From assembly GCA_028456385.1 (NCBI GenBank), contig JALNQF010000405.1, positions 1 through 34,516 of the forward strand: a DNA stretch of 34,516 nt, read 5' to 3'. The position numbers and the translations under genes were made by a program. The notes below the pieces were generated by a model, which was given only the letters and a program-made list of their open reading frames with translations, made no database searches and had not been told where the DNA came from. How positions within the stretch are numbered: position 1 is the first letter of the stretch; each line of letters begins with the position of its first letter. Shown here piece by piece: positions 30,841-34,516 of this stretch. This DNA comes from Ophiosphaerella korrae (Eukaryota > Ascomycota > Dothideomycetes > Pleosporales > Phaeosphaeriaceae).

Positions 30841-31582
30841 TGCTCGATCGATTAATTGGCCGGCGGCAACAACGACGCTAGCAAAACAGGGTCCTCCACC
30901 TCAAACTTTACCCTCATTATCCGCGCGCTACATTATGCATGTCGTTACCCATCATCCAATGATTTGGCCCAGTTCACAGGGGGCATCATCGGCAGTGTCA
31001 CCCTTGAGCATCTCGACTCTAAGACTCTCCCAGTAGTCAAAGGATACTGCGAAAAAGTCCAGAAGGGAAGCATGTCAATACGCAGGGCTCGTCTAGCCAC
31101 AAACTTGCTTACATGATCTAGAATCCAATCATCACCAAAGCAGAGATCTCAAGAGAAGCAAGTGGCACAAGTCCTATGACGATCCAAACGATAGCGAGCT
31201 GGTCGTCTCCATTCGTTTCAGAGACGAGAATAGCAGGAGGATCACCACTGGCCATGTGCACCAAGATGGCACTGGGAGGACCTCGTAGTGCCCGAGACCT
31301 GCTTGCATGAGCACACGTGAAGGATGGACGAAAGGCATCGTCGTAAGCTCCAGTGCTCTTTGTTCTTGTCGTATTCGTCGTGGGTCTGGTGCTCGAGGTA
31401 GTTTCAGAACCCTGCTGTTAGCTCTAAGCCGAATGGAATGCACGTGTTCGCGTAATACACGCCGAACACCAAACTTACAATCTTAAAGACAAGGTATAGG
31501 GCTACTGTGACGGAAAACACGAGCTTAGGAATGGAATGGGAGGTAGATGATTGATTCTACTAGCTATTGATTGGTAGAGCTC

Positions 31583-32414
31583 TTATACTCGGAGCTCCGT
31601 AGAGAGAGTTCGGCGATCAGCTTGCGCCTGAGCTGCCGCCCTCGCCCGCGCCGACGCTGCCGCTGCTGCTCGCTCGCCCCCGCCTTTTTCTCGGCGCGGA
31701 GGCCTCCGCAAGAAACGTGGGAGGCGCCCAGGAAAGATCCCGGTGCCCGCGCCCGCTGCTGACGCTGCTGCCGCACTCGTTCCCGCCCCCGCGCTCCCGC
31801 CCCCGCCGTCGCCTTCTATGTTTTCGTCGCCACCCCCGGGGCCCACTCCTCCCCCGCTGTCGCCGCTGCCTGCGCCGCCGAGGAATAACTCTGGGCGTGA
31901 ACGTGGCGCGCACCCGCTGGACGCTCCAATGGAGAGTGTCACGACAAAAACGGGGGTGGCGCGTGCTGCTACCGATGCTCTTCTAGGCACAAGTGCATTG
32001 TTCGTCTACATCAGTTGCGCCATGCGGCTGATACGCTCCAGGCTCAGGTGTCGGCTCTGGAGTTCTTAGACCTATCTGCTCGCTCTGCTCTGCATCGAGT
32101 CTATGTGACTTGCTGGCCTCGCTCGCCACCCATACAGGATCTGAAACTCGCTCGGCACGATTATCTGGTTGGCCGGCTAGATTCTCAGCTTGACGAGTCT
32201 CCTCACCCCCCAGATCTTGCTCTGAGTATAGATGCTGAGCTTCTGGTCCTTGCTTCTCATTTGCTGCGGCGCGGAGCTGCTTATATGTATCTTTGTAAGC
32301 TTCTCCTGCGTCGCGCGCTCAGCGGCTTCTGTTGAAGGCAATCCCGACCCATCAGAGATGGCAGTGGAGGGTAGTGAAGAGGCAGGAGAGACGCCAGTTT
32401 GTTTACATTTCTGA
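31583..32414 (+). pseudogene. Unclassified Ala/Pro-rich frame with probable frameshift
   Basis: Family not recognised. After a TGA at 31629 the frame is open to 32067 and encodes an Ala-rich stretch, a basic patch (GGLRKKRGRRPGKIP), a Pro-rich region (PALPPPPSPSMFSSPPP) and SGRERGAHPLDAPMES. The neighbouring frame takes over at about 31985 with a helical segment (HQLRHAADTLQAQVSALEFL, ARHDYLVGRLDSQLDES, LASHLLRRGAAY) to 32335. A third frame ends at 32414 with GSEEAGETPVCLHF. It reads like one gene with one or two frameshifts or unrecognised introns. GC content is much higher than in the neighbours (31640-31880). The minus strand is also open here because of the GC bias. Confidence 0.3.
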
Positions 32415-32504
32415 TTAGTACTAGCGTCAGCCCTACATAATTAGCTGCCCCAACAGATAGATAGATAGTTCAATAAAATTCCACAATATTCATCAGCTTC
32501 CACA

Positions 32505-33083
32505 ATGGACCATGCACCTCCGCCTCCGCCTCCACCTCCACCTCCACACCTGTTCAAATCATCAAGACCGGCGAGCATAGTACCCCCACCTCCTCCAGTG
32601 CCTTCTAGAGCGTTCGAGCCTAGCAGTTCCTCAAAAACGAAAGCAAACATGCCCGGTGAACCCTTCCAGCCATTCCACATGTTCTTCTACGGCTCACTCA
32701 TGGATCCTGAAGTCCTCGAAGCAATTCTCGATCTCCCGGAACTCCCGACTACAAGGCCTGCTACCATTTCTGGTTTCCGTATCAAAATGTGGGGCATATA
32801 TCCAACGCTGATACCCTGCCGCTCTGGAAGCGTAACTGGGACTGTGTGGAAGGTGACCTCGGAAGCCCACTTCGACCGTTTGGCAGCTTACGAGACGGCC
32901 GCTTACAGATGGGACGAGTGTGATGCAGTTTTGGAAGGTGGAGAGGTTCTCAGCAATTGTCGGACGTTCTGCTGGGCAGGGGAGCCTGATAGTAAGGAAC
33001 TTGAAGACGGCAGTTTTGATCTGGAACACTATCAGAAATACTTCAAATCTTCCGTCACCGGGCGGCGGTCGCCAGTGCCGTAA
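32505..33083 (+). CDS. AIG2-like / gamma-glutamylcyclotransferase (GGCT) family protein
   Basis: GGCT-fold proteins release 5-oxoproline from gamma-glutamyl compounds; the fungal AIG2-like members have no settled substrate. A single 192-residue exon starts at ATG 32505 (context cttccacaATGG). Residues 5-14 are a run of Pro, and a second PPPPP lies at 27-31. The fold starts with MFFYGSLMDPEVL (YGSL at 62-65, the substrate-binding loop), then RIKMWGIYPTLIP, SVTGTVWKVTSEAHFDRLAA and YETAAYRW, where Glu130 aligns with the catalytic Glu of GGCTs. It ends FDLEHYQKYFKSS before TAA 33081-33083. The domain could also start at Met49 (MPGEPFQPFH), which would drop the Pro-rich leader. Intact, no introns. 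Confidence 0.88.
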   Translation: MDHAPPPPPPPPPPHLFKSSRPASIVPPPPPVPSRAFEPSSSSKTKANMPGEPFQPFHMFFYGSLMDPEVLEAILDLPELPTTRPATISGFRIKMWGIYPTLIPCRSGSVTGTVWKVTSEAHFDRLAAYETAAYRWDECDAVLEGGEVLSNCRTFCWAGEPDSKELEDGSFDLEHYQKYFKSSVTGRRSPVP

Positions 33084-34516
33084 GCAACGGTTTGAAGCGG
33101 TAGATACAAGGCTCATTCCATAATTCTCTTGAGGAGGATAAATATCATTTAAAACCTCCCCCGCTCTCTCGATCCATGCGGACCTTGGAAGTCTGAAAAA
33201 GTGTGATGTATTATAGGTATCCATATGCGTTAGCATGCGTACGGCCTGGACGCGCGAGTTATTATCACAATAACAATACTAGATTCAATTGTGTGAGCCA
33301 CGTACGTGAGACGTCCAGGCGCTTGCAGAAGCTAGGCCTCTTCTGTGCAGTAAGGATGTAGGTCCTTGCTTCGCAGTCCTGTGGGATTTCCGTTACGCAG
33401 GGATGGCCGTTAGTACCGCGAATGTGGTGACAATGGAGAACATATCGTAGAACATATCGTGGCGGTCAGCATATTGTAGACGTCAATATAGACCTAAAAT
33501 GTAATATAATTACTTAGCCCTTACTTCGGTACTTATTGATCGTCATGCTGCATTGAGCTGGGATCATCCGCGATGTGGAGCTGTGGGAAGAGTGTTTGGG
33601 CTCAGTCGTCGCTCTCGTGTTGCCGTATCTCGGCTAGATCGCCGTTGCTGCATTTGATGGCCGCGTCATATTGTGTAGCTTGCTCACGAATTTTATCCAT
33701 CAATGTATGCCGCGGCCACAACGGTGGCTCTACAGCGCCAAATCGGCGCGGAGGGATGCGTGATGGCCAGTAGAGACCGTTGCAGCCACTAGCAAACGTA
33801 TTTTGATGCTTTTGTGATGGATTTTCCAAAGATTTAGGTTTTCTAGGCAAAGTCCGGCCACAGGCTCGGTGTCATAGGTGACGCCACGAAAATTACGTAC
33901 CGACCGGGGTGGCGATCAAGCATGAATCCAAACACCACGTTTGGCCTCAGATCTGGCATTGACTTTTTGGCCTTACCAAAAGTGTTTTAAGCATATATAA
34001 GTTTATATATGGGTGTAAGAGCTGACGTGGTTTTGACTTAGATACTTTGATGGCGATGGCGTTATCTGCCCTCTTGTGGAGACTCTTTCCGGATGAGCGC
34101 GTATACGACAGCGCTATCGTAATTTTTGTATGGAGAGGGCGCTACGTCTGCAGAAGATGCTAAAGAATATAGTTTTATTACAACGTAGTACATAACAACG
34201 TGTGCGTTGAAATATACATCAAGGTCGAAGTACCCCTCAGAATTTGCGGCACGGCGGGACCTGCGTGACCTAGGGATGGGCGTTAAGTGGCGGCGAAGGT
34301 GTATTGGAGTAGTGGAGCCTGATGAGCACGAGTTGCGTCATTCCCAGGGCTTTGGCGTAACCGCGGCTGTCGCAGTCAAGCATAGGGAATAATATAAGTT
34401 TAGCTTGCTTGAATCAAAGAATCTGCGCACCATCTCCAGGCAGAGCGTCAAAACCAGGTCACAGGCACATGCACTGAGCCTCGCCTTCAAGGAAAAAGAG
34501 CTTGGCGGGCATGTCC
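33084..34516. other. 1.4-kb spacer with one decayed minus-strand stretch
   Basis: Probable 3' flank of the AIG2-like gene, then AT-rich DNA. On the minus strand about 34020-33600 two frames in series read NVVFGFMLDRHPGRYVIFVA and then PRKPKSLENPSQKHQNTF, CNGLYWPSRIPPRRFG and KIREQATQYDAAIK. They look like a decayed protein with a frameshift near 33845, family unknown. The open stretch 34207-34392 is unsupported. Confidence 0.35.

Larger units (their letters stand above)
30648..31582. other. Spacer with diverged repeat copies; no recognisable gene
   Basis: Next to the kinase start lie an imperfect 33-bp direct repeat (30717-30749 and 30808-30840) and a diverged copy of the 46-bp repeat core (30755-30788). 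The open stretch 30856-31116 (no ATG at its start; RALHYACRYPSSNDLAQF, TGGIIGSVTLEHLD) looks protein-like but I cannot place it. Confidence 0.4.

Noticed and set aside
31583..31990. Gly/Ala/Arg-rich open frame on the minus strand
   Set aside because: Open because of high GC; the plus strand has longer colinear protein-like sequence.
32694..33236. 180-codon open frame on the minus strand
   Set aside because: Antisense to the intact AIG2-like gene and without family similarity.
1..34516. tRNA and rRNA genes
   Set aside because: No convincing tRNA T-arm/B-box sequence with a cloverleaf, and no rRNA segments were seen by eye; a covariance-model scan would decide.

Overview
The window looks like a gene-poor, repeat- and pseudogene-rich region of a filamentous ascomycete genome (Pezizomycotina; Dothideomycetes/Pleosporales is my guess from the gene families, not something the sequence proves). 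The evidence is short 45-61 bp GT-AG spliceosomal introns with CTAAC-like branch sites, heterokaryon-incompatibility (HET) domain genes, a fungal PD-(D/E)XK-like gene, an AIM9-type phosphotransferase, SRPK-like kinases and a fungal chitinase tail. Many old reading frames stay in one frame for hundreds of bases while carrying several TAG/TAA/TGA codons. That is the pattern expected from repeat-induced point mutation (RIP, C-to-T changes) or long neutral decay.

Layout. 1-1.4 kb: nothing recognisable. 1.4-2.4 kb: relic of a PD-(D/E)XK nuclease-like gene. 2.8-4.5 kb: decayed AIM9-type phosphotransferase. 5.3-5.7 kb: decayed gene of unknown family. 6.6-8.0 kb: decayed SRPK-like kinase. 8.0-9.8 kb: AT-rich spacer with two minisatellites. 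9.9-10.7 kb: remnant of an AGC (Ypk/Gad8-like) kinase. 11.0-12.5 kb (minus): C-terminal tail of a class V-type chitinase without its catalytic domain. 12.5-13.5 kb: minisatellite plus a pair of nearly identical 46-bp inverted repeats, a candidate non-autonomous DNA element. 13.75-14.9 kb: intact secreted-type nucleoside hydrolase. 15-16.7 kb: no genes. 16.7-23 kb: three eroded genes related to allorecognition (HET, HET-associated plus ankyrin, HET). 23-25.3 kb: unclassified decayed frames, mostly minus. 26.2-27.4 kb (minus): LbH acetyltransferase whose upstream frame looks like the low-complexity part of a larger protein. 29.2-30.65 kb (minus): intact five-exon SRPK-like kinase with a probable GC-AG intron. 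31.6-32.4 kb: Ala/Pro-rich unclassified frame. 32.5-33.1 kb: intact AIG2-like gamma-glutamylcyclotransferase family gene. 33.1-34.5 kb: no convincing gene.

Four genes appear functional: the nucleoside hydrolase, the acetyltransferase, the minus-strand SRPK-like kinase and the AIG2-like gene. They stand as single genes between relics of multi-copy families and do not form an obvious pathway or cluster. The relics (two SRPK-like kinases in one window, two HET genes plus a HET-associated ankyrin gene, APH, PD-(D/E)XK) belong to families that are commonly expanded in these fungi, which fits duplication followed by RIP. I did not find a convincing new system. The best leads are the inverted-repeat element, a domain shared between the ankyrin and HET relics, and the 16-17 bp palindromic minisatellite.
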